Positions 34,052-42,139 are shown, counted from the stretch's first letter. The stretch is 64,000 nt of DNA from Limibacterium fermenti (GCF_041902845.1 NZ_CP159486.1:1612001-1676000), one strand, 5' to 3'. Numbers and translations: made by a program. Notes: generated from the letters alone by a model not told the origin.

Positions 34052-35049
34052 GAAATGATTTCCGCATGGAGTTGTGTCGCTGCCTCTTCCGCCTCCTTTC
34101 GCGTTTCGAAAGCGGCGATATTCCCGTTCATCGGACTTTTGACGTCCCCGCCTTTGATATAAAAGGCTTTCGTCGCATCTAAGAAACGATCTTCTTTCGA
34201 ATAATCGGAAACATAGCTCTTCTTCACCTTGGCATCTTTGTTTTCCTCCAAATAATTGACAAGGCAAAAGAAATCGTCGAATTTTAAACAGCGGCCTTTA
34301 TCGGTGATAATTTGCGCATCGAATTTGGAATCGACAATCGTCATTCTGCAACGTTCACATTCATCTTCGTTCAGTCGGACAGTTTGCGGACGGTCGTTGA
34401 CGCAGGAAAAGAGAATCGGAGCCAACAACGGGAGGAACAAGATATTTGCAACCGCCCCCTTTTTCTTGAAAATGCGATGGGCCCGGTACTCCTTTATGAC
34501 GACAAAGGCCAATATTAATGCGGCTACAATGAGCAGGACGCCCCCGATATCGGGAATGGAATAGGCGCCGAAGTTAAGGAGCTGTTTATAGCCTAAAACA
34601 GGAGGCGAATAGGCCATGCCTGGGACTTTTATGGCAGCCGTGGGATCTAAGTTGTGCCCGTAGTTGTAGTTCCATCGATAAAAGTCGACTAAGGAAATAA
34701 GGCCGAAAACGACAAACGAAATGAAACTGATCAACGACATTTTGCGGCTTCGGAGAATGGCGGTAACGAGAATCAATACGGCAAAGGCAGCCAGGATATA
34801 GGGCAAAACGGTGAATTCGACAAAGTTTTCGGCATGCAAGGTCTGCATTCCGATATAATGGTTGAGGCCGTTTACCGCATCGACATCTCCGCCTATTTTA
34901 TCGGGATATAATTGCAATACCAATCCTTCGGGATATTGGGGAGCCGATAGTTCGATTCTCCATAAGGGGAGAAAAACGGAAGCGGCCAGCAAAACGGCGC
35001 ATACGATTAATAGAATTGTTGACAGAGCGGATATCTTATTTTTATTCAT
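34030..35049 (-). CDS. Membrane protein fused to NosL copper chaperone domain
   Basis: 339 residues. Residues 1-195 hold four hydrophobic helices (about 8-30, 80-100, 105-125, 168-186). A fifth segment, ANILFLPLLAPILFSC (201-216), looks exactly like a lipoprotein signal with Cys216, followed by a NosL domain to the end. The NosL copper-binding motif C231-E-R-C234-R-M236 is intact. NosL gives Cu(I) to nitrous oxide reductase. Usually it is a free lipoprotein of about 150-180 residues, so here it appears fused to a multi-helix protein resembling the unnamed membrane proteins of clade II nos clusters. It sits 81 bp after nosZ and overlaps nosD by 22 bp. The fusion is visible; its consequence for lipid anchoring is inference. 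Confidence 0.82.
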   Translation of the reverse strand: MNKNKISALSTILLIVCAVLLAASVFLPLWRIELSAPQYPEGLVLQLYPDKIGGDVDAVNGLNHYIGMQTLHAENFVEFTVLPYILAAFAVLILVTAILRSRKMSLISFISFVVFGLISLVDFYRWNYNYGHNLDPTAAIKVPGMAYSPPVLGYKQLLNFGAYSIPDIGGVLLIVAALILAFVVIKEYRAHRIFKKKGAVANILFLPLLAPILFSCVNDRPQTVRLNEDECERCRMTIVDSKFDAQIITDKGRCLKFDDFFCLVNYLEENKDAKVKKSYVSDYSKEDRFLDATKAFYIKGGDVKSPMNGNIAAFETRKEAEEAATQLHAEIISWEDIGF

Positions 35050-35071
35050 GTTCTAAGCTTGTTTATGCACT

Positions 35072-35119
35072 TTGAGGGTGCATCAAAAGCTCATAGAATT
35101 TACTTTTGACCACCCTCAA
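35072..35119 (-). other. Hairpin in the nosZ to nosL-fusion spacer
   Basis: A two-part stem: TTGAGGGTG / CACCCTCAA outside and TCAAAAG / CTTTTGA inside, with a 13-nt loop. It lies entirely in the 81-bp spacer of the operon. Possible mRNA processing or differential stability element. It is not followed by a U-tract. Confidence 0.6.
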
Positions 35120-35130
35120 GGCTTGTATTT

Positions 35131-37116
35131 TTATTTGCCGACAGGTTTATCGTCCAGCGTATACGAGAGCGGGACATTCCTTCCTTTGGCGGAAACACGT
35201 ACATAACCCTGCATTTCCTGATGCAGCGCACTGCAAAAGTCGGTGCAGTAGAAAGGGAATATGCCAGTCTTTGCGGGAACCCATTTCAATGTTTGCGTTT
35301 CCCCGGGCATCACCAGCAACTCCGCGTTCGTATTTCCCTTTACAGCCAACCCGTGGGGGATATCCCACTCCTGTTCGATATTGGTCAGATGGAAATAAAC
35401 GGTATCTCCCAATGTGATACCTTCGATGTTGTCGGGAGCCATGTGCGAGCGTATCGCCGTCATATAAATATGTACCACGTTGCCTTCTTTCACCACTTTC
35501 GCTTCTTTCTCGGATTTGGCGGCATACGGATGCTGGTTTTCGGCCAGGTCGTAGAACTGTTTCTGCTTATCCTTAATCAAATCTGCGGGAAGGGCGACGG
35601 CATTGTGCGGTTCACCGACCGTAGGAAAGTCCAAAATGAGTTTCATCTTGTCTCCACTGATATCGTACAACTGAGCGCTTTGAGTCAGTTCGGGGCCGGT
35701 AGGCAAAAAACGGTCTTTGGTTATTTTGTTGTAGGCAACCAGGTATTTCCCGTAAGGTTTTACGGTGTTTCCCCCCATCACCGAAAGATGTCCGATAGAA
35801 TAATAGGTGGGTACCCGGTCTAAGACTTTCAGTTCTTTGATGTTCCATTTTACCACCTCGGAAGAAACAAAGAAACTCGTATAGGCATTTCCGCTATCGT
35901 CAAACTCCGTGTGCAAAGCTCCCAATCCGGAATCCTTCACTTCCCCGTACAGGGCGGATTCGTATTTAATGACATTGACTCCTTCTATCTGTCCGTCAAA
36001 AGCTTTGTCTTCGATGGCTTTTTGAATCTTATCGAAACTAAATACCGGAATAACGGCGGCTAACTTACCGCTGCCGACAATGTATTCGCCGGAAGGATCG
36101 ATATCGACGCCGTGAGGTGATTTGGGACAAGGAATGAAATAACAAGCGTCGTTGATTTCTTTGGTATCCAAAACCAAAGCCTCCTTCATCGTTTCGGATG
36201 TCGCCGCATGCCGGTTTTCATTCCATACATTGTGCACATACGAGCAGGGTTGTTTTTGTCCTTTACCTGCTTTCACATATTCTTCGATTTTTTTCCAGTT
36301 TACGGCTAAAATAAAATCCTTGTCATTTTGAGATGCATTGACTTCCAATAGAGAGTGAGCCTGTTCGGTGTTATAACAAGAAAAGAAAGACCATCCGTGC
36401 GATTTGCCTTTTCCGGCGCGGCTCAGGTCGAAATTGAATCCCGGCACGAGAAGCTGGAATGATAAAGTCATGTGGCCTGTAGCGGGATCCACTTGGATGA
36501 AACTGATATGTCCCTTGAAATTTTCCTTGTAGCTGTTGATCGGCACATCGCCGTCGGCATAATCGGGAGGAACGCTAAAGCGCGTGCCTGCGACCACATA
36601 TTCCGTGTTTTCCGTGACAAAAGGAGAGGAGTGATTGCCGGCGCTATTGGGCAATTCAATTATCTCAGCCGTTTTGAAGGTTGTCAAGTCGATCCGGGCT
36701 ATGCGTGGAGTATTGTTTCCGTTGATAAATAGCCATCGGCCGTCATAGTTTCCGCCGGTTTGGGATAAATCGGCATGGTGCGAATCGTCCCATGGGACAA
36801 ATCCGTTGGAAGTGTTGAGCATCGGTTTTGTCTCTTCGCTGAAGCCCCATCCGTTTTCTCCGTTGACGGAAAATACGGGAATCACTTTCAATAATCTGCC
36901 GGAAGGAAGGCCGTATACGGCAAGCTGTCCGCTGAAACCTCCCGACACAAAATCGTAAAACTCATCGTATTGTCCGGGTGCAACATAGGCTTTCTCTGCC
37001 GCGTCCTCGCTAAAAGCGCTCGTGGCGGATTTGGGCCTGCACGATGGTAGTCCGGTTGCGATTAGAAGCATGACCGAGACTATCAGTAAACATGTTCTTT
37101 TTTTTTGAGTTTCCAT
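35131..37116 (-). CDS. nosZ: Nitrous oxide reductase, clade II (Sec/lipoprotein type)
   Basis: 661 residues. The N-terminus has no twin-arginine motif but a lipobox (LLIATGLPS-C), typical of clade II (atypical) NosZ, so export is by Sec. The propeller holds the histidines of the CuZ centre in the motifs WDDSHHADLS, SPHGVDIDP, GALHTEFDD, YSIGHLSV and GEPHNAVAL. The C-terminal cupredoxin carries the binuclear CuA motif C624-T-D-F-C628-S-A-L-H632-Q-E-M635. It reduces N2O to N2 in the periplasm as an anaerobic electron sink. First gene of the nos operon. A promoter with an overlapping palindrome lies about 140 bp upstream. No nitrite or NO reductase genes occur in this window. Confidence 0.97.
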   Translation of the reverse strand: METQKKRTCLLIVSVMLLIATGLPSCRPKSATSAFSEDAAEKAYVAPGQYDEFYDFVSGGFSGQLAVYGLPSGRLLKVIPVFSVNGENGWGFSEETKPMLNTSNGFVPWDDSHHADLSQTGGNYDGRWLFINGNNTPRIARIDLTTFKTAEIIELPNSAGNHSSPFVTENTEYVVAGTRFSVPPDYADGDVPINSYKENFKGHISFIQVDPATGHMTLSFQLLVPGFNFDLSRAGKGKSHGWSFFSCYNTEQAHSLLEVNASQNDKDFILAVNWKKIEEYVKAGKGQKQPCSYVHNVWNENRHAATSETMKEALVLDTKEINDACYFIPCPKSPHGVDIDPSGEYIVGSGKLAAVIPVFSFDKIQKAIEDKAFDGQIEGVNVIKYESALYGEVKDSGLGALHTEFDDSGNAYTSFFVSSEVVKWNIKELKVLDRVPTYYSIGHLSVMGGNTVKPYGKYLVAYNKITKDRFLPTGPELTQSAQLYDISGDKMKLILDFPTVGEPHNAVALPADLIKDKQKQFYDLAENQHPYAAKSEKEAKVVKEGNVVHIYMTAIRSHMAPDNIEGITLGDTVYFHLTNIEQEWDIPHGLAVKGNTNAELLVMPGETQTLKWVPAKTGIFPFYCTDFCSALHQEMQGYVRVSAKGRNVPLSYTLDDKPVGK

Positions 37117-37139
37117 TTGTTTAAAATTTAGTTTCTTGG

Positions 37140-37160
37140 CTAAAAGCTATCGGCTTTTAG
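37140..37160 (-). other. Small hairpin in the nosZ leader
   Basis: A perfect 8-bp stem CTAAAAGC / GCTTTTAG with loop TATCG, 24 bp upstream of the nosZ start. It may affect message stability or translation. Confidence 0.5.
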
Positions 37161-37247
37161 ATGGAAGTTGTTCATAATCTGTAATTTGAAATTATAATTA
37201 TTCTTTTTCATTTTGTTTGATCTTTTCATTCTTTTATTTGGAGGGAG

Positions 37248-37265
37248 TGTTCCCACGTTGGAACA
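37248..37265. promoter_or_regulatory. Operator-like palindrome over the nosZ transcription start
   Basis: TGTTCC-CACGTT-GGAACA, arms of 6 bp, overlapping the last base pairs of the -7 box and the expected start. It is placed where a repressor would act. The regulator is not identified and the sequence is not the FNR/CRP consensus TTGAT-n4-ATCAA. Confidence 0.5.
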
Positions 37266-37295
37266 AATGTATTAAGAGCACCACAGGTGAAACAA
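37264..37295 (-). promoter_or_regulatory. Promoter of the nos operon
   Basis: On the minus strand TTG (37295-37293), a 21-nt spacer and TACATTTG (37271-37264). The -33 element lies inside the 16-codon remnant of the duplicated secreted-protein gene. The predicted leader is about 140 nt. Confidence 0.75.
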
Positions 37296-37322
37296 AAGGA
37301 TATATACCAGCAACTTATTCAT
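37272..37322 (-). pseudogene. 5' remnant (16 codons) of a third copy of the tandem secreted-protein gene
   Basis: Reads MNKLLVYILLFHLWCS then stop. The first 14 codons equal the start of the 187-residue gene at 37895, and the spacer to the preceding stop (9 bp) is also the same. This is the start of a lost third copy. It now supplies part of the nosZ promoter. Confidence 0.85.
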
Positions 37323-37331
37323 ACCTTCAAT

Positions 37332-37895
37332 CTATTTATCTGCCGGCAACCGGCTTACTTCTTGCCGCCAACTATTCATTATGAATTTCATTCTTTTCCC
37401 GTCGGCAGTGGGGGTAAACCACACCTTTTCCTTCAACTCCAGTTCTATCTTGCGGTAAGTGGAGACAGGGATGGTGGCGAAAGGAGCTGTATAGATGAAA
37501 TTAAAATACACTTCGATCACCTTCCCCGTGGAAGAATCGATGAGCTGAGTTACAACAAGTTCTTTTCCCGTCACCCGTTTCCGTTCTTCGGCGGAAAAAG
37601 CCTTGTCCACAATGGAAACACCGGTTTGATAGGTCCAGTCATCGTTCTCGAGCGGGTCCATCCCATGGAATACCATGGCACCGTTGGCGTCCGACCCGTC
37701 TTTAAATACCAACCGTTCATAGGTGTATTTATTTTCCTTATTATAAAGGGTTACTCTTGCTGTTCTCATATCTGTATCACATTGGTATGTATACCCATTT
37801 TCGTAAAACGTTTTCGTTTCATTGTAGTAATAAGTTTGCGCCTGTAGCGTACCCCACAGGTGAAACAAAAGGATATATACCAGCAACTTATTCAT
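37332..37895 (-). CDS. Small secreted protein, tandem paralogue 1 (possibly DUF5043)
   Basis: 187 residues with signal peptide (MNKLLVYILLFHLWGTLQAQ). After that QTYYYNETKTFYENGYTYQCDTDMRT, VFKDGSDANGAMVFHGMDPLENDDWTYQTGVSIVDKAFSAEERKRV and a conserved end LKEKVWFTPTADGKRMKFIMNSWRQEVSRLPADK. No catalytic motif is visible. The family is Bacteroidales-restricted as far as I recall; the name DUF5043 is from memory and uncertain. It lies 9 bp after its paralogue. The C-terminal third is almost identical between the copies while the middle differs (VTLYNKENKYTYERL versus VTLGNIENKYTNTPL), suggesting recent duplication or gene conversion with local divergence. Confidence 0.75.
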   Translation of the reverse strand: MNKLLVYILLFHLWGTLQAQTYYYNETKTFYENGYTYQCDTDMRTARVTLYNKENKYTYERLVFKDGSDANGAMVFHGMDPLENDDWTYQTGVSIVDKAFSAEERKRVTGKELVVTQLIDSSTGKVIEVYFNFIYTAPFATIPVSTYRKIELELKEKVWFTPTADGKRMKFIMNSWRQEVSRLPADK

Positions 37896-37904
37896 ACCTT
37901 CAAT

Positions 37905-38474
37905 CTATTTATCTGCCGGCAACCGGCTTACTTCTTGCCGCCAACTATTCATTATGAATTTCATTCTTTTCCCGTCAGCGGTAGGGGTAAACCATACCTT
38001 TTCCTTCAACTCCAGTTCTATCTTTCGGTAGGTGGAGACAGGGATGGTGGCGAAAGGATCTGTATAGAAGAAATTAAAAGACACTTCAATCACTTTCCCC
38101 GTGGAAGAATCGATAATCATGCCTACGTCAATTTTTTTCCCGCCTACCCGTTTCCGTTCTTCGGCGGAAAAAGCCTTGTCCACAATGGAAACACCGGTTT
38201 GATAGGTCCAGTCATCGTTCTCGAGCGGTCTCATCCCATGGAATACCATGGCACCGTTGGCGTCCGACCCGTCTTTAAAGACCAACGGCGTATTGGTATA
38301 TTTGTTCTCTATATTGCCGAGGGTGACCAATGCCGAGGGGGGGGTATCGCACCGGTAGGTATACCCATTTTCGTAAAACGTTTTCGTTTCGTTGTAATAA
38401 TAAGTTTGCGCCATAAACGCGTGACTGACAAATAACAACAAGGCTGTTAAAAATAGTGTTCTTTTCGTTTTCAT
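37905..38474 (-). CDS. Small secreted protein, tandem paralogue 2 (possibly DUF5043)
   Basis: 189 residues with its own signal peptide (MKTKRTLFLTALLLFVSHAFMAQ), unlike that of paralogue 1, while the mature parts match closely from QTYYYNETKTFYENGYTY on. A run of eight C on the coding strand (38337-38344) encodes the Pro-Pro in CDTPPSALV, a slippage-prone tract absent from paralogue 1. Starts 1 bp after the stop of the lipoprotein with an HEMWH motif, so the three genes form one transcript. The function is unknown; the export signal places it in the periplasm, outer membrane or outside. Confidence 0.75.
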   Translation of the reverse strand: MKTKRTLFLTALLLFVSHAFMAQTYYYNETKTFYENGYTYRCDTPPSALVTLGNIENKYTNTPLVFKDGSDANGAMVFHGMRPLENDDWTYQTGVSIVDKAFSAEERKRVGGKKIDVGMIIDSSTGKVIEVSFNFFYTDPFATIPVSTYRKIELELKEKVWFTPTADGKRMKFIMNSWRQEVSRLPADK

Positions 38475-38475
38475 A

Positions 38476-40041
38476 TCAATTACAGTTAGAAGATAAATTT
38501 TTTAAATTCGTAAAATTGGCTTCGGCGGTTCTGTCGTCATTATACGGATAATTTTTATAGGGATATTCTCCCGCTTCGTCTTTAATTTCGCGAAACGCTT
38601 TTTTAACGGTTACAAGATGGCTCTCCAGTTGATATGTATCCTTAAGCAACGTTCCTTTATTATCAATATAACCATCAAGGTATCGTATTGATTTTCCTAA
38701 ATCAGTATGATTATACAATTCATACCATTTGCTACCCTGTTTATATTCGGGTAAGCTGCTTACATACAGGTATTGTGCATACCATGCTTCCATTTCCTGG
38801 TTCAGTAAGGACTGCTTGAAAGACTGTTGCGTTTCCTGATACGCCTGGTAGGCGTGCCACATCTCATGGAAAAGCTGATTACTCTCCATATTCATGCTCA
38901 GGGATATTTTACCGGTTGTATAATCGAACGATGACCCGTCGCCGGAAATAAATTCGATGGCAATGGTTTTTCCATTGAGGTCTGTTTTCAGGCCGTTGTA
39001 CAATCCTTCACCCAGACAGTTTTTGATGATTTTATCGAGCATTTCTTCTATTTTTTCCCAGTTTTTTTTAACCAATTCGGAATTCCTGAAAATTGACTTC
39101 GCTTTGTCGGCTTCTTTTTCATTGCTGCTCTGATTAGGAATATATCCTCCCCCTCCGCCATGTTCTATTGCCTGGCCATAGCCTGTTGCATATGAACCGC
39201 CACCACCACCCGTTCCCAAATAATAGGAGTAATAGGAAGAGCGATTTTCCAAAGTCTCGGCTCTGCAAACCACTTCGGGAAGCATTCCCCCCTCAACTGT
39301 AGTAGCTGTCCGTAGAGATGGTGAGGAAGAAGGCTCCTTTAAATGTACTTCATAGCTCACTTCCAACTGTTTTATTGGAACCCGTGCGACATTTTCGTCA
39401 TCGGAAACGGTGTCGGTTACGGATTGGGTTATTTGTCCGTCTTCATATAACCAACCGTTGGCAAAGCGTCCGTCGAGGTGGTGGAAAATGATCATCCCGT
39501 CGAAATCAGGTTCGCGTTGTAGATAGGTGATGAATCGTATTCTGTCGGCATGGTTGTCGATGTATTCTTTCGACGGGATGACGGTCATGATAAAACCGAT
39601 GGTTCCGTCTCCGGCTTTGGAGGTGAGGATAACCAGCCGGGAGTGGGGGCGGATGTATTCAGGATCGCCTGTTTCCCGGTATGCCTTGTAGTTTTCTTCG
39701 GGGGCAAGGCTTACACGGATGGAATCGGTGAGGTCTACATCGATAGCCGTAACATATTCGTTTTCAGTGATAGCGAAATATTTCCAACTGGGCTGGGTGA
39801 AGAATAGGGTGCTGTTTTCCGCCGAACGGGTAGCGATTTCCGAGGGTTGGAGAAAGACGGTTTGGTGGTTATTGTTTTCCCCGAACCAAACCTTCGAGGC
39901 TTCCACGGGTGTTGCCGCTTCCGTTGTTTCTTGCTCCGTTCCGGCGGATATATCGATATCTTCCAAGTCGTCGCGGCATCCGGACAGATACAGCAGGAGT
40001 AGAGAACCGGTTAAATAAAATAGAAGCGTTCTTTTTTTCAT
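38476..40041 (-). CDS. Lipoprotein with HExxH zinc-metallopeptidase-like domain
   Basis: 521 residues. Lipobox LLYLSG-C22. An N-terminal domain of about 230 residues (VWFGENNNHQTVFLQPSEIATRSAENSTLFF...) is linked by a glycine-rich hinge (TGGGGGSYATGYG, HGGGGGY, about 277-300) to a C-terminal domain with FHEMWHAYQAY: His392, Glu393 and His396 form HExxH, and Glu416 or Glu418 in NQEMEAWYAQYLY could be the third ligand as in gluzincins. So a surface or periplasmic zinc peptidase is plausible; no named family is recognised. Its stop is 1 bp from the small-secreted-protein genes. Substrate and role are unknown, and a peptidase with small secreted partners is the simplest reading. Confidence 0.65.
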   Translation of the reverse strand: MKKRTLLFYLTGSLLLLYLSGCRDDLEDIDISAGTEQETTEAATPVEASKVWFGENNNHQTVFLQPSEIATRSAENSTLFFTQPSWKYFAITENEYVTAIDVDLTDSIRVSLAPEENYKAYRETGDPEYIRPHSRLVILTSKAGDGTIGFIMTVIPSKEYIDNHADRIRFITYLQREPDFDGMIIFHHLDGRFANGWLYEDGQITQSVTDTVSDDENVARVPIKQLEVSYEVHLKEPSSSPSLRTATTVEGGMLPEVVCRAETLENRSSYYSYYLGTGGGGGSYATGYGQAIEHGGGGGYIPNQSSNEKEADKAKSIFRNSELVKKNWEKIEEMLDKIIKNCLGEGLYNGLKTDLNGKTIAIEFISGDGSSFDYTTGKISLSMNMESNQLFHEMWHAYQAYQETQQSFKQSLLNQEMEAWYAQYLYVSSLPEYKQGSKWYELYNHTDLGKSIRYLDGYIDNKGTLLKDTYQLESHLVTVKKAFREIKDEAGEYPYKNYPYNDDRTAEANFTNLKNLSSNCN

Positions 40042-40106
40042 TTTGAAGCGTTCTTTACATTATTATATAGGTGTCTCTATTATCTCAGGGGTATTTTATT
40101 TCCTTG

Positions 40107-40784
40107 TCATTCGCTTTTTTTGTTTTCTTTTTCCTGTTTTTTGCGGATACCCCGGTCTACAATTTTGCGGGCGTTGCGGTATTGGCTGTAGAATTCGGTA
40201 CCGACGAAGAGCAGCATCATTTTGTCAAGACGGTAGAAGATTTGATGCAACTCGTCGATATAGAATGCCACGCTTTCGATTTTTGTGGAGCGTTCGGTAA
40301 TCAGTTGGCGGGGATCATTTACTAAATCGGTATAAACCTGTATCTTGGTTTCGGCGCCGGTGAAATCTTCAGCAACCACTCCGAACTCAACCAACGGTTC
40401 CGCGAGGGGTTTTACCTTCTCGATGATGCTGTTGAATAGTTGCGGCAGATTACCGTCCTGTACTTTTTTGAACGTTGTTTCCGTCACGTTCAAATGGTCG
40501 TGTAAGGCGTTGTTGTTATTATCGAGGGCATACACGCAAGCCGGTCCGGCGATTTTGATGATCGCGGCAATGGCCTGCGCTTTTGCCTTTTCCTTGTCTT
40601 TCGTGGTGCCGGTGGTAATGATTTTCGCTTCTTTGTCGGCGCTATCCAGATTTGCCAGTGCCGTATTCAGGTTTTCGTCTAATGTAACGAAACGGGGGAT
40701 GGCGCTCCATAACGTTTGGTTTTCCTTTACTGTATTGCCGGCTGTATGCGCCATGTCGGAATAATTTTGTTGTTTTGTTGTCAT
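40107..40784 (-). CDS. Hypothetical cytoplasmic protein, 225 residues
   Basis: Not recognised. No signal peptide or clear membrane segment. It is mostly helical: an Ala/Lys/Asp-rich part (ENLNTALANLDSADKEAKIITTGTTKDKEKAKAQAIAAIIKIAG), then DHLNVTETTFKKVQDGNLPQLFNSIIEKVKPLAEPL and a basic lysine-rich tail (RKIVDRGIRKKQEKENKKSE). The shape recalls helical-bundle structural proteins. A TACCTTTG box at 40842-40835 (minus strand) fits a -7 element. It precedes the HEMWH lipoprotein gene by 65 bp on the same strand, perhaps as the first gene of that unit. Confidence 0.7.
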   Translation of the reverse strand: MTTKQQNYSDMAHTAGNTVKENQTLWSAIPRFVTLDENLNTALANLDSADKEAKIITTGTTKDKEKAKAQAIAAIIKIAGPACVYALDNNNNALHDHLNVTETTFKKVQDGNLPQLFNSIIEKVKPLAEPLVEFGVVAEDFTGAETKIQVYTDLVNDPRQLITERSTKIESVAFYIDELHQIFYRLDKMMLLFVGTEFYSQYRNARKIVDRGIRKKQEKENKKSE

Positions 40785-40842
40785 AACGCAATTGATTTTC
40801 TATTGTCTTATTTTTTATTCTATAAATGTAAAGGCAAAGGTA

Positions 40843-41156
40843 GAGAATTCGCAGAGAATAAGGTTAAGTTCGGATGTAAATAATATTAAATAGATGTAAC
40901 GATGATTAATTTGCTTGCTTTGCTTTATTATTATACAGTATTATGTGCCTGTTTTGGGCATTTTGTCGCTTATAAATGATATGATTTTCGTTTTCAAGTA
41001 TTGAATAGTAGGTGTTCGGCCGGATTGAATAGTCGTTTCGGACAGATGCTTTTTGTCTTTTCCTGTCGATGAAGATGTTTGACGGACTCTTTTTTTTGAT
41101 TTGTTTTCTAAATTTGATAATGGGATGGAAAACGGGAAAATCTTAAAGTCACTGCG
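40843..41156. other. Gene-free AT-rich spacer
   Basis: About 310 bp upstream of the 225-residue protein gene. It shows no ORF with protein features, no tRNA cloverleaf and no terminator that I can support. It merges into the 21-bp array at 41157. Confidence 0.5.
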
Positions 41157-41492
41157 ATTTATTTAAGGTTAAATTGTATTTTTGATGAAGTCAATCCGAT
41201 TTATTTTGTGGACAGTCTCTTTTATCTTTCATCCAATGGTATTTCTTCTTTGGTCGATGGCATCTCTTTGCCCATAAGCCGTATTCATTTTATGGATAAT
41301 CTTATTTATTTTAGAGTCACGGGCATTTATTTGACATCAACTTCAATTTATTTGACCGTCTTTGGTGTTTTTTCTGCATCTACCCTTATTTATTTATCTA
41401 TCGAGGACATTTATTGGTCCGTCGATGGCATTTCTCGTATAGACATTCGCATTTATTTTACCGTCACGGGCGTTTACTCCTCAGCCGGTGTC
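41157..41492. repeat. Degenerate 21-bp tandem array (16 units, exact phase)
   Basis: Sixteen consecutive 21-bp units without a single insertion or deletion. Most begin ATTTATTT or ATTTCT and many end TC-n3/4-GGC. The plus strand frame set by the units is open from 41121 to 41534 and encodes heptads of the form I-Y-[LF]-x-V-x-G (for example IYFRVTG, IYLTSTS, IYLTVFG, IYWSVDG, IYFTVTG). The only start codons are a GTG at 41208 and an internal ATG at 41292. The minus strand has stops in several units. It may be DNA with helically phased A/T tracts (21 bp is two turns) or an unannotated heptad-repeat protein. I do not call it a gene. Confidence 0.8.
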
Positions 41493-41542
41493 TTTTTTTC
41501 GCCGCCGAGCCTATTTTCTCTATCACCGGAATGAATTGCATG

Positions 41543-42139
41543 TCAGGCGGAGGGTGGGGTAGTTGCTTCCCTCATCATCTTCCGCCATTTGAAGTATCCG
41601 AACACGGAAATAACGGTGTAAACGGTAAAAAGAGCGGCCGTGGGGTACAATCCTTTCCAGAGGTACAACCCGGTGGAGAAGAAGTTGGCTGCAAACCACA
41701 ATCCCCATTGTTCCACATACTTGTGTGCCAGCATCCACATGCCGAGGATGCTGAGCATGGTGGTAAAACTATCGCCGTAGGGCACGGGACTGTCGGTATA
41801 ACGGACGAGGATAAAGGCGATAAGCGCGAAGATGGCGATGCCGATGGCGGCAAGCGCTCCCGCATATCGGCGGGGAAAAGAGGAGATGGGCATTTCCGTT
41901 TCGCCGGAGTTGCCTTTCGACCATTTGTGCCAACCGTAGATGCTGGCAAAAAAATAGTAGATGTAGATGCCCATGTCGGCATAAAACTTACTGTAATAAA
42001 AGATGAACACATAGACCACGGGCATGAGGACGCCCACGGGCCACAGCCATTTATTGGCTTTGTATTCGAGATATAGATACGCGAGCCCGATGACGGCTCC
42101 GATAATTTCAAACCAAACGGATTGGAAAAATGCAAGCAT
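41543..42139 (-). CDS. pnuT: PnuC-family vitamin transporter, probably PnuT (thiamine)
   Basis: 198 residues, about seven hydrophobic helices, normal PnuC size. Start MLAFFQSVWFEIIGAVIGLAYLYLEYKANKWLWPVGVLMPVVYVFIFYYSKFYADMGIYIYYFFASIYGWHKW has the family's aromatic/Trp-rich pattern. PnuC transports nicotinamide riboside, but in Bacteroidetes the PnuT subtype is found with TPP-riboswitch-controlled TonB receptors and carries thiamine. Here such a receptor with riboswitch lies upstream on the same strand, which favours PnuT. The two are separated by about 900 bp containing a palindromic element and an MNT/HEPN remnant, so whether the riboswitch still controls it is uncertain. Confidence 0.85.
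   Translation of the reverse strand: MLAFFQSVWFEIIGAVIGLAYLYLEYKANKWLWPVGVLMPVVYVFIFYYSKFYADMGIYIYYFFASIYGWHKWSKGNSGETEMPISSFPRRYAGALAAIGIAIFALIAFILVRYTDSPVPYGDSFTTMLSILGMWMLAHKYVEQWGLWFAANFFSTGLYLWKGLYPTAALFTVYTVISVFGYFKWRKMMREATTPPSA

Noticed and set aside
35131..37116. Clade I (Tat-exported) NosZ
   Set aside because: No twin-arginine signal; a lipobox is present and no nosR or nosX is nearby.
37248..37265. FNR/CRP site upstream of nosZ
   Set aside because: The palindrome TGTTCC-n6-GGAACA does not fit TTGAT-n4-ATCAA, and its position over the start fits a repressor better.
41208..41534. 108-codon open frame starting with GTG
   Set aside because: Not called as a gene because it only follows the 21-bp array, has no ribosome-binding sequence or promoter and no family match. 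Kept as a finding.
41543..42139. PnuC for nicotinamide riboside
   Set aside because: Not excluded, but the TPP-riboswitch receptor on the same strand makes the thiamine subtype PnuT more likely.
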